Origin: Chloroflexota bacterium
GTDB taxonomy: Bacteria > Chloroflexota > UBA6077 > FW602-bin22 > CADDYW01
DNA: 64,000 bases
Direction of reading: 5' to 3'
Assembly: GCA_021324795.1 (NCBI GenBank)
Contig: JAJPIK010000030.1
Location: 248,001 to 312,000, forward strand
Shown: piece after piece, positions 42,646 to 51,772 of the stretch
Layout: each line of letters opens with the position of its first letter
Numbering within the stretch: the stretch's first letter is position 1
Notes under the pieces: model-generated
Seen by the model: only the letters and a program-made list of their open reading frames with translations
What the model was told of the DNA's origin: nothing
The model's database searches: none
Program-made: the position numbers and the translations under genes

Positions 42646-43899
42646 CTACAGGAACGCAACTCGAGGGAATGACTGACCAAGAATCGATTTCGAATCGGCT
42701 TGGAGCCAGCCTTCGAGAACAGTCGCATAGATTGACCGAAAGTCCGTGGCAAATTCAAGGTTGCCGTTATCGAGTTTTCCGAGATCAGGGGGATCACCAT
42801 AGAGCCCGCCTTTGACCTGAGGCCCGACGACAAAGAGAGGCGCGGCGGTACCGTGGTCAGTGCCCAGGCTCGCGTTCTCGGCAGCACGACGCCCAAACTC
42901 ACTCCAGGTCATTACGACGACGTTGTCGGCTTTGCCATGACCGGCCAGGTCGGTTTGGAAGGCGGTGATACCGTCCGCCAGCGCCTGGAGGAGGTCGCTA
43001 TGGTGCTTAGCTTGATTAGAATGGGTATCGAATCCGCCGAGGACGACGTAGCCAACCCGTAACCCCATGTCCTTGGCGATCATCGCAGCGAGGAGTTTCA
43101 GACCGTCGCCAAATCCTCCTTTCGGGTAGTTCGCTCCACTCGCTGGTAGGTGGCCAGCTACCACATCCTGGAGCGCGGCACTGGTCACCTCGGCCGACTG
43201 CGAAGTCGACTCGAGCAAAGCAGCATATGGCGCCGGCGCCGCGTAGCTCGCATAAAGCCGATTCAGAGCCGCTTCTCGCGCCATGCGTCCATTCGGGAAA
43301 CGCGGATCAGGCTGAAGCCGGTAGTCGCCGACTGAGCTCAACGCGGGCGGTGGCACGGCTGGGCAGCATAAAGCGGGTGCAAGGGATGGCCCCACGCTCA
43401 AGCCCTTGAAAGGATGACCATCCTTGTCCACTGAACCATCGACGAGCGATGAAAGCCAGCCCTCGTGCCGACTGATCGTCGGATCCGCTGTCTGCCAAAT
43501 GTCCATCGCCTCGAAATGCGACAGGCTCGGATGGTCATAGCCAACATTCTCGACAATCGCCAGTTGTTTCGCATCCCACAATGACTTGAGTCCCTTCAAC
43601 GAAGGATGGAGGCCAAGGTGGTCATTGAGCTGAACGACCTGGTCGGCGGCAATACCGAGCTGGGGACGGAGCCGCCGATAGAGCGGATCGGCGTAAGGAA
43701 TCACCGTATTCAGGCCATCGTTGCCACCGGCAAGCTGAATGACGATCAGAGTCTTCGACGGTGTACTCCCGGACGACGACGCTGTCTTATCTAGCGACGC
43801 GGCAGTAATCGCTCGAGTGAAGATCGTCGGCATAAACGCACCGGCCGTGACCACCGCCAAGCCACTCCGAATCACATCTCGTCGAGTTATAACGGCCAT
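42646..43899 (-). CDS. DUF1501 family exported protein
   Basis: 417 residues. A twin-arginine signal peptide (ITRRDVIRSGLAVVTAGAF) begins it. The body has GGNDGLNTVIPYADPLYRRLRP, SHFEAMDIWQTADP, MTWSEFGRRAAENASLGTDHGTAAPLFVVG, typical of DUF1501, a sulfatase/alkaline phosphatase-like fold. It is preceded by a DUF1800 gene with an 18-bp gap, as in many bacteria. The pair is exported and of unknown function. ATG with GGAAGG upstream. Confidence 0.9.
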   Translation of the reverse strand: MAVITRRDVIRSGLAVVTAGAFMPTIFTRAITAASLDKTASSSGSTPSKTLIVIQLAGGNDGLNTVIPYADPLYRRLRPQLGIAADQVVQLNDHLGLHPSLKGLKSLWDAKQLAIVENVGYDHPSLSHFEAMDIWQTADPTISRHEGWLSSLVDGSVDKDGHPFKGLSVGPSLAPALCCPAVPPPALSSVGDYRLQPDPRFPNGRMAREAALNRLYASYAAPAPYAALLESTSQSAEVTSAALQDVVAGHLPASGANYPKGGFGDGLKLLAAMIAKDMGLRVGYVVLGGFDTHSNQAKHHSDLLQALADGITAFQTDLAGHGKADNVVVMTWSEFGRRAAENASLGTDHGTAAPLFVVGPQVKGGLYGDPPDLGKLDNGNLEFATDFRSIYATVLEGWLQADSKSILGQSFPRVAFL

Positions 43900-43916
43900 C
43901 GATCAAAACCTTCCTT

Positions 43917-45398
43917 TCAACTCAGGTGGAACTCGGGCAATGCCATCGTCAGGTAGATCAGCCCACGCATGCGCTCCGCGAGCCAGTTATGATCAGCGCT
44001 GGCCAGGCTCGTACCCTGGTCCGGCGTGATGTAATCAATCAAAACTTGGCGCTGAGCTGGGTCTACCTTTCCATCGACAAGCCAGTCGAGAGCACGGTCG
44101 ACAACTTCAGAGGGCGCATTCGCCCTTGCGAAGAGGCCACTCAGGTCAAATGGCTGCAACGGTGCGTTCGCATTGGGTTTCACACCGGGATTGGGTTCCA
44201 ACACCGCAGCAGTCATGATTCGGTTCACGATATTCAATCGCGCGAGCCAAGTACCCGTTGTCAGCCAAGCCGGACCGCCGGGCCAGCCGGCAACGTTTGG
44301 CGGATTAAAGAGGACCTGGCCCATGAGATTCATCGCCTGAGGCAAGCCTTGACCATTCGCCTCGATTCCCATCGTCCGGATGATACTTACCAGGAATTCG
44401 GTTGGACTCTTGATCAAAGCGCGATAAGCCCGCGGTGAATAGAAGACATCCGAGGTCAGCAACTTCTGCATCACCGCTTTGATCGAGTAGTTACTTGCCA
44501 CGTACGTTTGAATGAACGGCTGGAGGTCCGTATCGGACGGATTCGGGTAGACGAAGAAGCTAAAGAGCTTCTTGGTGATGAACTTTGCCGAGGCCGGTTG
44601 CTGGACGATAATGTCAATGACATCGTTCCCGTCAAAGTTGCCGGTATGGCCGAGAAACGTCTTCTCGCCATCGTCGTGGAAACGCTTGTCATAAAAGAAT
44701 TGCTGACCGCGCAGCGTCCAGCCTGTGAAGGCTCGGGCACTCTCGCGAACGTCGTCCTCGGTGTAGTTACCAACCCCTAAACTGAAGAGCTCCATCAGCT
44801 CACGGGCATAGTTCTCGTTCGGATGGCCTTTGCGATTCGAATTCAAATCAAGCCAGATCATCATCGCTGGATCGCGCGAAATGCCTTTGAGAATATCTGG
44901 GAACCTCCCAAGCGCATTTGTCCGGAGAAACTGATTTTGCTGAAGCATCAGGTTGGCGCGACCAACTTTGCTAATCGCCGAGGTAAGTAAGCCGTGCCAG
45001 AAGAGGGTCATCTTCTCTTCGAACGGCCGCGCCGTGTAGGCCATGCGGAGAAGCCACCACATGATGAGATCATTCGCTTTGGTCAGGTCGAGATTTGCTC
45101 CCCTGATCCGAGTGTCAAGCGCCGAATTATCGACGTTGTCGTAGTTCAAGAGGCGATCAACCGTGCCAGCCAAACCGAGCTTGCGATAGGTATCCAGTTC
45201 ACTTGGGCTTGCGCCGAAGCCAGCTCGACGGAGCAGATGGCGGAGCTTGACGTCGTCGGTCAGTTGGTCGGCTGCCAGATGAGAGGAATTCGCCACCTGA
45301 GAGGCGATCAATGCCCCGAGCCCGGCCGCGGCCGCGGTGATCAGAATTTTGCGACGCCCGGTTGTCAAATGAAGCCCTGTCTGTCCGCTATCGTCCAT
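43917..45398 (-). CDS. DUF1800 family exported protein
   Basis: 493 residues. Signal segment with TTGRRKILITAAAAGLGALIASQVA (RR pair, Tat-like), then DDVKLRHLLRRAGFGASPSELD, MTLFWHGLLTSAISKVG, NENYARELMELFSLGVGNYTEDDVRESARAFTGW and VAGWPGGPAWLTTGTWLAR, which define DUF1800. The start is ATG 45398 (AGAGGAG upstream). Encoded 18 bp before the DUF1501 gene. Role unknown; the two are thought to work together outside the cell. Confidence 0.91.
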   Translation of the reverse strand: MDDSGQTGLHLTTGRRKILITAAAAGLGALIASQVANSSHLAADQLTDDVKLRHLLRRAGFGASPSELDTYRKLGLAGTVDRLLNYDNVDNSALDTRIRGANLDLTKANDLIMWWLLRMAYTARPFEEKMTLFWHGLLTSAISKVGRANLMLQQNQFLRTNALGRFPDILKGISRDPAMMIWLDLNSNRKGHPNENYARELMELFSLGVGNYTEDDVRESARAFTGWTLRGQQFFYDKRFHDDGEKTFLGHTGNFDGNDVIDIIVQQPASAKFITKKLFSFFVYPNPSDTDLQPFIQTYVASNYSIKAVMQKLLTSDVFYSPRAYRALIKSPTEFLVSIIRTMGIEANGQGLPQAMNLMGQVLFNPPNVAGWPGGPAWLTTGTWLARLNIVNRIMTAAVLEPNPGVKPNANAPLQPFDLSGLFARANAPSEVVDRALDWLVDGKVDPAQRQVLIDYITPDQGTSLASADHNWLAERMRGLIYLTMALPEFHLS

Positions 45399-45661
45399 GG
45401 TCGCTCCTCTAAGATTCCCTTTCCAGAGGGAGAGGGTTAGGGCCTGCCTTGAGTACAGCAAAGGGATGAGGGGAGGCTGCCAATTTCGTCTGCCCTGGTG
45501 GCCAAAGGGGCCGGGCAAAACTCCTTGGGAACCTCGGCTCGCTCCTTTCCCATCGATTTCTTGCTTTGACTATATCCGGCTGGGATTAGGGACAGGTAAA
45601 CGGAATGGTTAAGACCGGGTTTTGGTATGGATCGATCGGCCCCCCTCAGGTTAAACTCAGG

Positions 45662-46030
45662 TTAAGATGTTATTTTGTGGCCTTCACGGACGATCACAGC
45701 GAGCTGGCTCCGGCTCAGCCCTGGCAGCAGCTCGTCGTCGACCAGCAAAGTCGGGCGACGGATCAAACGAGGCTCGTGGGCCATCGCAGCGATCATCTCA
45801 TCGTCAGTCATTCGATCTGGATCAAGCCCGAGCAGCTTGTTTTGTCGGCCACGACGACTGTACAATGTCGAAGCCGGTCGGCCCCGAGGCAACGTACGAA
45901 TCTCGGCTTCACTCAAGGGCTCACGCGCTAAGTCTCGCTCGGTAAATGGAACGCCTGCCTGCGAAAGCACCTGCCTCGCATCCCGACAAGCCGTTCAAGT
46001 ACGAATCCCGAAGAAGGTAACCTTTGCCAC
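45662..46030 (-). CDS. ArsC/Spx-like selenoprotein with in-frame UGA (Sec12)
   Basis: 122 residues if UGA 45995-45997 is read as selenocysteine. GTG 46028-46030 with GGAGG 5 nt upstream gives MAKVTFFGIRT-U-TACRDARQVL; the UGA falls at the redox Cys of the C-x-x-C or ArsC active site, and Cys15 remains, so the motif is U-T-A-C. Downstream the ArsC family is clear: VPFTERDLAREPLSEAEI, GRPASTLYSRRGR, LGLDPDRMTDDEMIAAM and HEPRLIRRPTLLVDDE. Length equals the family's 115-125. A SECIS-like hairpin follows (separate entry). It probably reduces arsenate, thiols or disulfides in the cytoplasm. Without recoding only a 102-residue fragment lacking the active site could be made. selA/B/C/D are not in the window. 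Confidence 0.8.
45961..45979 (-). promoter_or_regulatory. Candidate bacterial SECIS element
   Basis: Fifteen nt after the UGA, GCGAGGC (45979-45973) pairs with GCTTTCGC (45968-45961) leaving one bulged U and a loop AGGT (45972-45969). The GC-AGGU-GC apex is like the Escherichia coli fdhF SECIS, where SelB reads loop guanines and a bulged U. The bulge here is on the 3' arm, unlike fdhF. It lies inside the coding region as bacterial SECIS elements do. Confidence 0.6.
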
Positions 46031-46177
46031 CGACACCTCCAATCATCAATGGGTGTATCCGAGTAATTGTAACCACAATTCATGCCTATTTAGAGCATCG
46101 ATGGCATTGACACTTATCCACACAAAAGTTATCATCACTTTGCCAGATTTTCCTTTTTTCAATTGAATGAACTATGT

Positions 46178-46193
46178 TCGGATAGCTCGGATA
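46178..46193. promoter_or_regulatory. Tandem TCGGATA boxes in a divergent promoter region
   Basis: TCGGATA occurs at 46178-46184 and 46187-46193 (9-bp period), and inverted as TATCCGA at 46056-46062, near the selenoprotein start. The AT-rich 225-bp gap separates this divergent gene from the phosphodiesterase. Candidate operator; no known regulator can be named. Confidence 0.35.
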
Positions 46194-46255
46194 ACCACAG
46201 GGTACACTTTACATCCCCAAGACTCTTAGGCACATATCAAGTTCGGGAGGTTTGA

Positions 46256-48190
46256 ATGGGCAGTCCAGCCAAACGCGCTATTGTCATTGGGATGGATGGG
46301 GCCAGCATGGAGCTTGTCAAGAACATGATCAAATGGGGTCACGTCCCCAACATCAAACGGGTCTTGGAGAGCGGCGTGCATCGTCCCATGATCGGCGTTT
46401 TTCCAACCTTGACTCCGCCGGGTTGGACTGCGATCTCGACCGGCTCCTGGCCTGGCACGCACCAGGTGATGGACTTCAACATCCGCGCCCTGGGGCAGCC
46501 CCTCACCGAAACAATCTGGGGTATCAATACGCGGCTTTCAAAATCTGAGTACCTCTGGAACACGATTGAGCGGGCCGGAAAGAAACCTATTCTCGTGAAG
46601 TGGGAGATGTCCTGGCCACCCACTGTCAAGGACGGTATCCAGGTCGAAGGCACTGGTCCTGGCGTCTCGAACCACCACCAGATCGCTGGCTATCATCTCT
46701 TTGTGGGGGGGAAATGGGCACCGCGGCCGATTGGTGGAGATCGTGATCCCGAAACCCTCGACCCGAGCGCTCTCCAAGAGGGAGCTCCCTACGACGTCGT
46801 GACGATCAAGGAAGCCAAAGAGTGGAGTAACCTTCCGGGCTCACAACGTCCACCTCTCGAAGTTGAGCTGACGATCAAGCCACTTGCTCGCGGTCGTGAC
46901 GACATGAATCGGGGCAAAGTCGGTGTTCCTAAAACGTATTATGGCTTAATCTACGCGTCAAGGTCGGCAGGCTACGACCGCGTCCGGATTGCGAACCGCC
47001 GCGATGCTAGCGATCCTATTGCCGACCTTGGGGTTGGCCAATGGAGCGATTGGACACTCGATAGCTATGTGATCGATGGCTCGCCGGTGCAGGGCTACCT
47101 CCGCCTGAAGCTGATCACTTTGACCGCCTCGGCGGATCAATTTGAGCTGTTCGTTCCGCAGATTTGGCCGACCGGCGGCGACTGGGCAGTGCCGGCCGGT
47201 ACCGCTGAGGACATCTTCCAACAGATTGGCCCTTTTCTCCAGAACCCCGCACGTGATGCCCTCGGCGTCTTTGACGATGATACTTACTTTGAGCTTCTCG
47301 ACTTCCACCATCAACGCTTGGCCGAGATCGCCCTTCACCTAGCAAAAAACAACCCGTGGGACCTTTTGATGATCGAGACTCACGCATCAGACTACGCGAG
47401 CCACTTCTTCCTCGCCCAGGCTGACCCGATTAGTGGAGCAAAGCCCGCCACGATCGAGCGCTGCCGGCGCGGTCTCGCCCGGACCTACGAGTCCATGGAT
47501 ATGCTTATCGGCAAAGTTCTCGAGCTTGCCGATGAGGACACCGTCGTGGCGATCGTTTCCGATCACGGCGGCACGCCCAACCAACATCATCCGGTGGATA
47601 TCAACGCCGTGCTCGCCCAGGCCGGCTTCGTGTCCTACACCAAGGATCCCCAGACCGGCAAGCGGCGTGTCGATCTGAGCAAGACTTCAGCCCTTGGCAT
47701 TGGCTTGGTGCACATCTTCATTAATCTAAAGGGGCGCGAGCCGAATGGCATCGTCGATCCGGCCGATTACGAGAAGACCCAGCAGCAGATCATTGACGTG
47801 CTTCACGCCTACACCGATCCGGCCACTGGTGAGCATCCCTTCACCTTGGCGCTTACCCGCGCCGACGCGGAGATGCTCAACCTTTGGGGTGAGTTGGTCG
47901 GTGACGTCGTCTATGCGCTGAAGCCCGGCTATGACGGCGCCCACGGCAAGCAGCTACCGTCGGTAAGCTTCGGAATCGGTGGCCAGCATTCGACGTTTAT
48001 CATGGCCGGAGCCGGGGTTCGCAAGGGCGTGGCGCTCCAGCGACAGGTGCGCTCGGTGAACGTTGCCCCGACGATTGCCTACTTGCTCGGCGTTCCGATG
48101 CCGGCCAACGTCGAAGGTGGGGTCGTCTACGAGGCGCTCGAAGATCCCGATTGGCCTTTGACTGAGATCGCTCGGTTACAGGGGAAGTAA
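46256..48190 (+). CDS. Type I phosphodiesterase/nucleotide pyrophosphatase-family protein
   Basis: 644 residues, no signal peptide. Alkaline phosphatase superfamily: the N-terminal metal site IGMDGASMELVKNMI, the nucleophile segment FPTLTPPGWTAISTGSWPG (Thr or Ser), then IETHASDYASHF, IVSDHGGTPNQHH (Asp-His metal ligands) and GQHSTFIMAG. This matches the nucleotide pyrophosphatase/phosphodiesterase group, which cleaves phosphodiesters or phosphonates. ATG with GGGAGG. It is followed by a sugar-binding lipoprotein and an oxidoreductase in the same direction with gaps of 67 and 34 bp, suggesting an operon for a phosphorylated or glycosylated substrate. Confidence 0.85.
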   Translation: MGSPAKRAIVIGMDGASMELVKNMIKWGHVPNIKRVLESGVHRPMIGVFPTLTPPGWTAISTGSWPGTHQVMDFNIRALGQPLTETIWGINTRLSKSEYLWNTIERAGKKPILVKWEMSWPPTVKDGIQVEGTGPGVSNHHQIAGYHLFVGGKWAPRPIGGDRDPETLDPSALQEGAPYDVVTIKEAKEWSNLPGSQRPPLEVELTIKPLARGRDDMNRGKVGVPKTYYGLIYASRSAGYDRVRIANRRDASDPIADLGVGQWSDWTLDSYVIDGSPVQGYLRLKLITLTASADQFELFVPQIWPTGGDWAVPAGTAEDIFQQIGPFLQNPARDALGVFDDDTYFELLDFHHQRLAEIALHLAKNNPWDLLMIETHASDYASHFFLAQADPISGAKPATIERCRRGLARTYESMDMLIGKVLELADEDTVVAIVSDHGGTPNQHHPVDINAVLAQAGFVSYTKDPQTGKRRVDLSKTSALGIGLVHIFINLKGREPNGIVDPADYEKTQQQIIDVLHAYTDPATGEHPFTLALTRADAEMLNLWGELVGDVVYALKPGYDGAHGKQLPSVSFGIGGQHSTFIMAGAGVRKGVALQRQVRSVNVAPTIAYLLGVPMPANVEGGVVYEALEDPDWPLTEIARLQGK

Positions 48191-48257
48191 GCTCTGACGC
48201 ACCGAATGAACGGGCGGATGAAGCGTTTCTCCGGTGAGAGGAAAGGAGAATTTTTCG

Positions 48258-49739
48258 ATGCTGTGCATGACTCGTCGCTCCTTTTTGACCGTCTCGACTC
48301 TCGGGTGGGTCGGAGCACTTCTCAGCGCTTGTTCCGGCACGGCATCGCCAACCCCAACTAATCCGCCCGTCCAAGCCGCTGCACCGACGAGCGCACCTTC
48401 CAGTTCGACCGCGGCCCAGCCGACGAGCGCTCCAGCCCAGCCCGCGAGCGTCCCGACCGCGGCTCCGACCGTCACTGCCGTAGCGACCGCCCCGGCCAGC
48501 ACCTCTGGCAAGACAGTGATCAAGCTGATGCATTTCTACCCCAACAACCTGATGGAAAATCTCAATCGTCGGCTCGCCCTTTTCAACCAAGAGAGCACCC
48601 AGTACCAGGCCGAGAGCGTTCAAACGCCGGGCGGCGGCTCGTATCGAGACAAGCTCGTCACGATGTTCGCCGGCGGGATACCGCCGGAGGCATTCCTCAT
48701 CTCCCAGGCTCCCGCCTCAGGCTATGCTTTTGGAGTTCTGGCCTACCGCGGCCAGTTAGTCGACATGGGCCCGCTGGTCACCCGCGACAAATACGACATC
48801 AACGATTACTTCAAAGTCATCGTCGACTACGATACGTACAAGGGGAAGCTCATGGCGCTGCCCAACGATATCAACGTCTATGCGATGTTCTTGAACGTTA
48901 ATCTGTTGAAGCAGTCCGGGGGCGCATTGCCCTCAGAAACCTGGGGCGATAGCTCCTGGAATTGGGATGCACTAGTCAACTTTGCGACGAAGCTCACGAA
49001 ACGATCGGGAGATCGAACATCTCAGTTCGGCTTTGCCGTGACACCGGCTTCGACCGAATGGCTGCGTCCCTGGCTCTGGAACAACGGGGGGAGCGATTTG
49101 AACGAAGATTGGACGAAGGCAACGATCAACACGCCGCAAGCAATCGAAGCCCTCGGCTTCCTTCAGGATCTCATCTACAAGTACAAGGTCTCGCCTACTC
49201 CATCCGAGCAAAAGACATTGCCTCAAGCCGACGAGTTTTTTACTGGGCGCTTGGCCTCGATGTACGCCGGCGCCTCATTTGTCAATCAGTGTCGCACCTC
49301 GGTGAAGAATTTCGAGTGGGATAGCTGTCCCGGTCCGGTCGGTAAGGTGGCCCACGTCACGGCCTGCGGTGGGGCAAGCTGGGCCATGGCCGCCGGGGCA
49401 AAAAATCAAGCTGGTGCTTGGGAATTGTGCAAGAGCTTGAGCGGACCGAAATCACAAGCGATCGGCGCCGAATACGGTCAGATGCCTTCTCGGCTCTCGG
49501 TGGACAATAGCCCTTCCTATCTGGATCCGAGCAAGCCGCCCAAACACCTCTCCGTCTTCATCGACGCGGCGAAGAACGCTCGCTCGGGCTACTTGGTCAC
49601 GAATTGGGCCCAAATTGAAGATGCCATGAACAAAGAACTCGACTATCTCTGGCTCAATCAAAGAAAGCCCGCCGAGGTGGCGGCAAATCTCGAAAAGGCG
49701 ATCAATGAGCTTCTGGCACAGAGCACGAAGATGACTTAG
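48258..49739 (+). CDS. ABC transporter sugar-binding lipoprotein
   Basis: 493 residues. Signal with TRRSFLTVSTLGWVGALLSAC, lipobox LLSAC, then an Ala/Pro/Ser/Thr-rich linker of about 60 residues and a family-1 solute-binding fold (IKLMHFYPNNLMENLNRRLALFNQES, ALPNDINVYAMFLNVNLLKQSGG, WAMAAGAKNQAGAWELCKSL). It would bind an oligosaccharide outside the membrane for import. ATG 48258 has AAAGGAGAA upstream. No permease or ATPase gene follows, so it is an orphan here. Long linkers are common in Chloroflexota lipoproteins. Confidence 0.88.
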   Translation: MLCMTRRSFLTVSTLGWVGALLSACSGTASPTPTNPPVQAAAPTSAPSSSTAAQPTSAPAQPASVPTAAPTVTAVATAPASTSGKTVIKLMHFYPNNLMENLNRRLALFNQESTQYQAESVQTPGGGSYRDKLVTMFAGGIPPEAFLISQAPASGYAFGVLAYRGQLVDMGPLVTRDKYDINDYFKVIVDYDTYKGKLMALPNDINVYAMFLNVNLLKQSGGALPSETWGDSSWNWDALVNFATKLTKRSGDRTSQFGFAVTPASTEWLRPWLWNNGGSDLNEDWTKATINTPQAIEALGFLQDLIYKYKVSPTPSEQKTLPQADEFFTGRLASMYAGASFVNQCRTSVKNFEWDSCPGPVGKVAHVTACGGASWAMAAGAKNQAGAWELCKSLSGPKSQAIGAEYGQMPSRLSVDNSPSYLDPSKPPKHLSVFIDAAKNARSGYLVTNWAQIEDAMNKELDYLWLNQRKPAEVAANLEKAINELLAQSTKMT

Positions 49740-49773
49740 ACAGGCCAATGAGGACTCCGAGGGAGAGACATCC

Positions 49774-50757
49774 ATGCTAACCAAGATCCGGGTCGCTGTG
49801 ATTGGTGCCGGGGGCTACGCCGGTTCCTACCACATTCCCCATCTCGCAGCGAATCCTCACGCCGACCTTTTGGCGCTCTGCAGCAAGGATCCCGACGACC
49901 TCGCCGAAAAAGCGCGCACGTTCAACGTGCCGAGGATCTTTACCGATCATCTCGAGCTGCTCGAAAAGACACCGCTCGACGCGATCGTCGTCAGCAGTCC
50001 CCACGCGCTCCACTACGAACACTGTAAAGCGGGGCTTGAGCGAGGTCTCCACGTGCTCGTCGACAAGCACCCGGTTCTTCGCACTACCGAATGGCTCGAG
50101 CTGACCACGTTAGCGGAGCGGCAGGGAAAAATCCTCATGCCCGCGCTCAATCGCCATCTAGACCCCGCGAATCTCTACGCGAAGGGCCTCATTCAATCCG
50201 GAGCGTTGGGTGAGATCTTCTACGCGCGGAGCTTGCAGGTTGGCTACCCGATCGAACGCCACTACGTTCACCTGGCACTGGCCGGCGGCGGTCCACTCGT
50301 CGGTCGTGGCTCGCATATGGCGGCGCTTATTCCCTGGCTGACCGGCTGGCAGACGAGCGAGGTCTCAGCGCAAGTTACTCGTCGCCCTGACCTCGAAGTA
50401 GACGTCGGCGGCGTGATCAATGTCCATGCGACCGGCGGCGCTCTTTTTCAGATCGCCTCAGTCAAGACCGGTCATCGTGGCTACGACGAAGTCGAGATCG
50501 TTGGTACCAAAGGCAGCGTTCGCGTGGAGCGCATCCGCGGTCGCCCACCATGGGTGGTTTCACATTTTGGTCGAGAAGGCGAAGACCTCCGGATTGGGCA
50601 ATTGCCGACCGGAAAGACAACGACGGATCACTTTGTCGACGTCATTCGGGGTGCCGAATCAGTCCGCATACCGCCGTCGGATGGCCTGGCCGGCGTCGAG
50701 ATCATCGACGCCGCCTATGAATCGGTGCGCCAAGGCCAAACAATCAGAATTCGCTAG
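49774..50757 (+). CDS. Gfo/Idh/MocA-family oxidoreductase
   Basis: 327 residues. IRVAVIGAGGYAGSYHIPHLAANPHADLLALCSKD is the Rossmann start (GAGGYAG), HVLVDKHPVLRTTEWL carries the Lys-His variant of the usual EKP motif, and GGPLVGRGSHMAALIPWLTGW lies in the second domain. ATG with GAGGGAGAGA. It follows the sugar-binding protein by 34 bp and may act on its ligand. Its stop overlaps the stop of the convergent phosphate transporter by 4 bp. Confidence 0.86.
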   Translation: MLTKIRVAVIGAGGYAGSYHIPHLAANPHADLLALCSKDPDDLAEKARTFNVPRIFTDHLELLEKTPLDAIVVSSPHALHYEHCKAGLERGLHVLVDKHPVLRTTEWLELTTLAERQGKILMPALNRHLDPANLYAKGLIQSGALGEIFYARSLQVGYPIERHYVHLALAGGGPLVGRGSHMAALIPWLTGWQTSEVSAQVTRRPDLEVDVGGVINVHATGGALFQIASVKTGHRGYDEVEIVGTKGSVRVERIRGRPPWVVSHFGREGEDLRIGQLPTGKTTTDHFVDVIRGAESVRIPPSDGLAGVEIIDAAYESVRQGQTIRIR

Positions 50758-51758
50758 TGTCCCGGAGTGATCATCCGTGCAATCTGCATCAGGATGAATC
50801 CTAGGACAAAACAGCCGGGAATCGTTAGGATCCAGGCGGTGACGATGTTCCCCGCCACTTGCCAGCCAACGTTGCGTGTGCCGCGAACCGAACCAACCCC
50901 TAGAATCGACCCGGAGATCGCGTGGGTCGTCGAGATTGGAATACCTAAGCGCGTTGCGACCTCGATGACCGTACCGGCGGCCATTTCAGCCGCGAACCCA
51001 TTGACCGGGGCGAGCTTGACCAGGCGATAGCCCATGGTCCGAATGATTCGCCATCCCCCGAAGACGGTCCCTAACCCCATTGCCAGGGCACAGGCGATCA
51101 TCACCCAAAGCGGCACGAAGAACGTGGGGCCGAGCATCCCAGACGAAAATAGCGCTAATGCGATGATTCCCATGGTCTTCTGACCATCGTTACCACCATG
51201 ACTAAAGGCCATGTAAGCGGAAGACAGAAGTTGCAGCTTCCCAAACACATTACTTACTGCCGCCCGTTTGCTTCGATGGAACAGCCAATAAAGCGCCAGC
51301 ATGAACAGCGCACCGAACACGAATCCAATGGCCGGCGAATAGATAATGCCGACCGTCGTCTTGAGCGTTCCGCCGACAACGACCGTCGAAAAGCCACCGG
51401 TCGCTACCGCGGCGCCGATCACGCTGAAGATGAGGGCGTGTGAACTTGAAGTCGGAAGGCCGAAATACCAGGTGATCACGTCCCAGGTCGCCGCGCCGAC
51501 CAGCGCCACTGCCACGGTAGTCTCGGTAACCACTTTCGCATCAACGATACCTTGCCCGACGGTGACCGCAACGGCGGTTCCGGAAAGCGCGCCGGCCAAG
51601 TTCAAGGCGCCAGCCATCAAGACCGCTGCCCCCGGCGTCAACACGCGGGTGGCAACAACAGTGGCAATCGCGTTTGCCGCGTCGTGGAAGCCGTTCAAGA
51701 ACTCGAAGACTAGTCCTAAAAGCACGACAAAGTAGACAATGATGAGACTGCTGCCCAA
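50754..51758 (-). CDS. pit: PiT-family inorganic phosphate transporter
   Basis: 334 residues, about ten helices with the two-repeat PiT signature: EFLNGFHDAANAIATVVATRVLTP in the first half and GFAAEMAAGTVIEVATRLGIPISTTHAISGSILGVG in the second, plus AFSHGGNDGQKTMG. PiT proteins import phosphate as a metal-phosphate complex with protons. Start taken as TTG 51758 with GAGGGAG upstream. The partner DUF47 gene lies 14 bp upstream, the usual pairing. Confidence 0.93.
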   Translation of the reverse strand: MGSSLIIVYFVVLLGLVFEFLNGFHDAANAIATVVATRVLTPGAAVLMAGALNLAGALSGTAVAVTVGQGIVDAKVVTETTVAVALVGAATWDVITWYFGLPTSSSHALIFSVIGAAVATGGFSTVVVGGTLKTTVGIIYSPAIGFVFGALFMLALYWLFHRSKRAAVSNVFGKLQLLSSAYMAFSHGGNDGQKTMGIIALALFSSGMLGPTFFVPLWVMIACALAMGLGTVFGGWRIIRTMGYRLVKLAPVNGFAAEMAAGTVIEVATRLGIPISTTHAISGSILGVGSVRGTRNVGWQVAGNIVTAWILTIPGCFVLGFILMQIARMITPGH

Positions 51759-51772
51759 TCGACCAATCTCCC

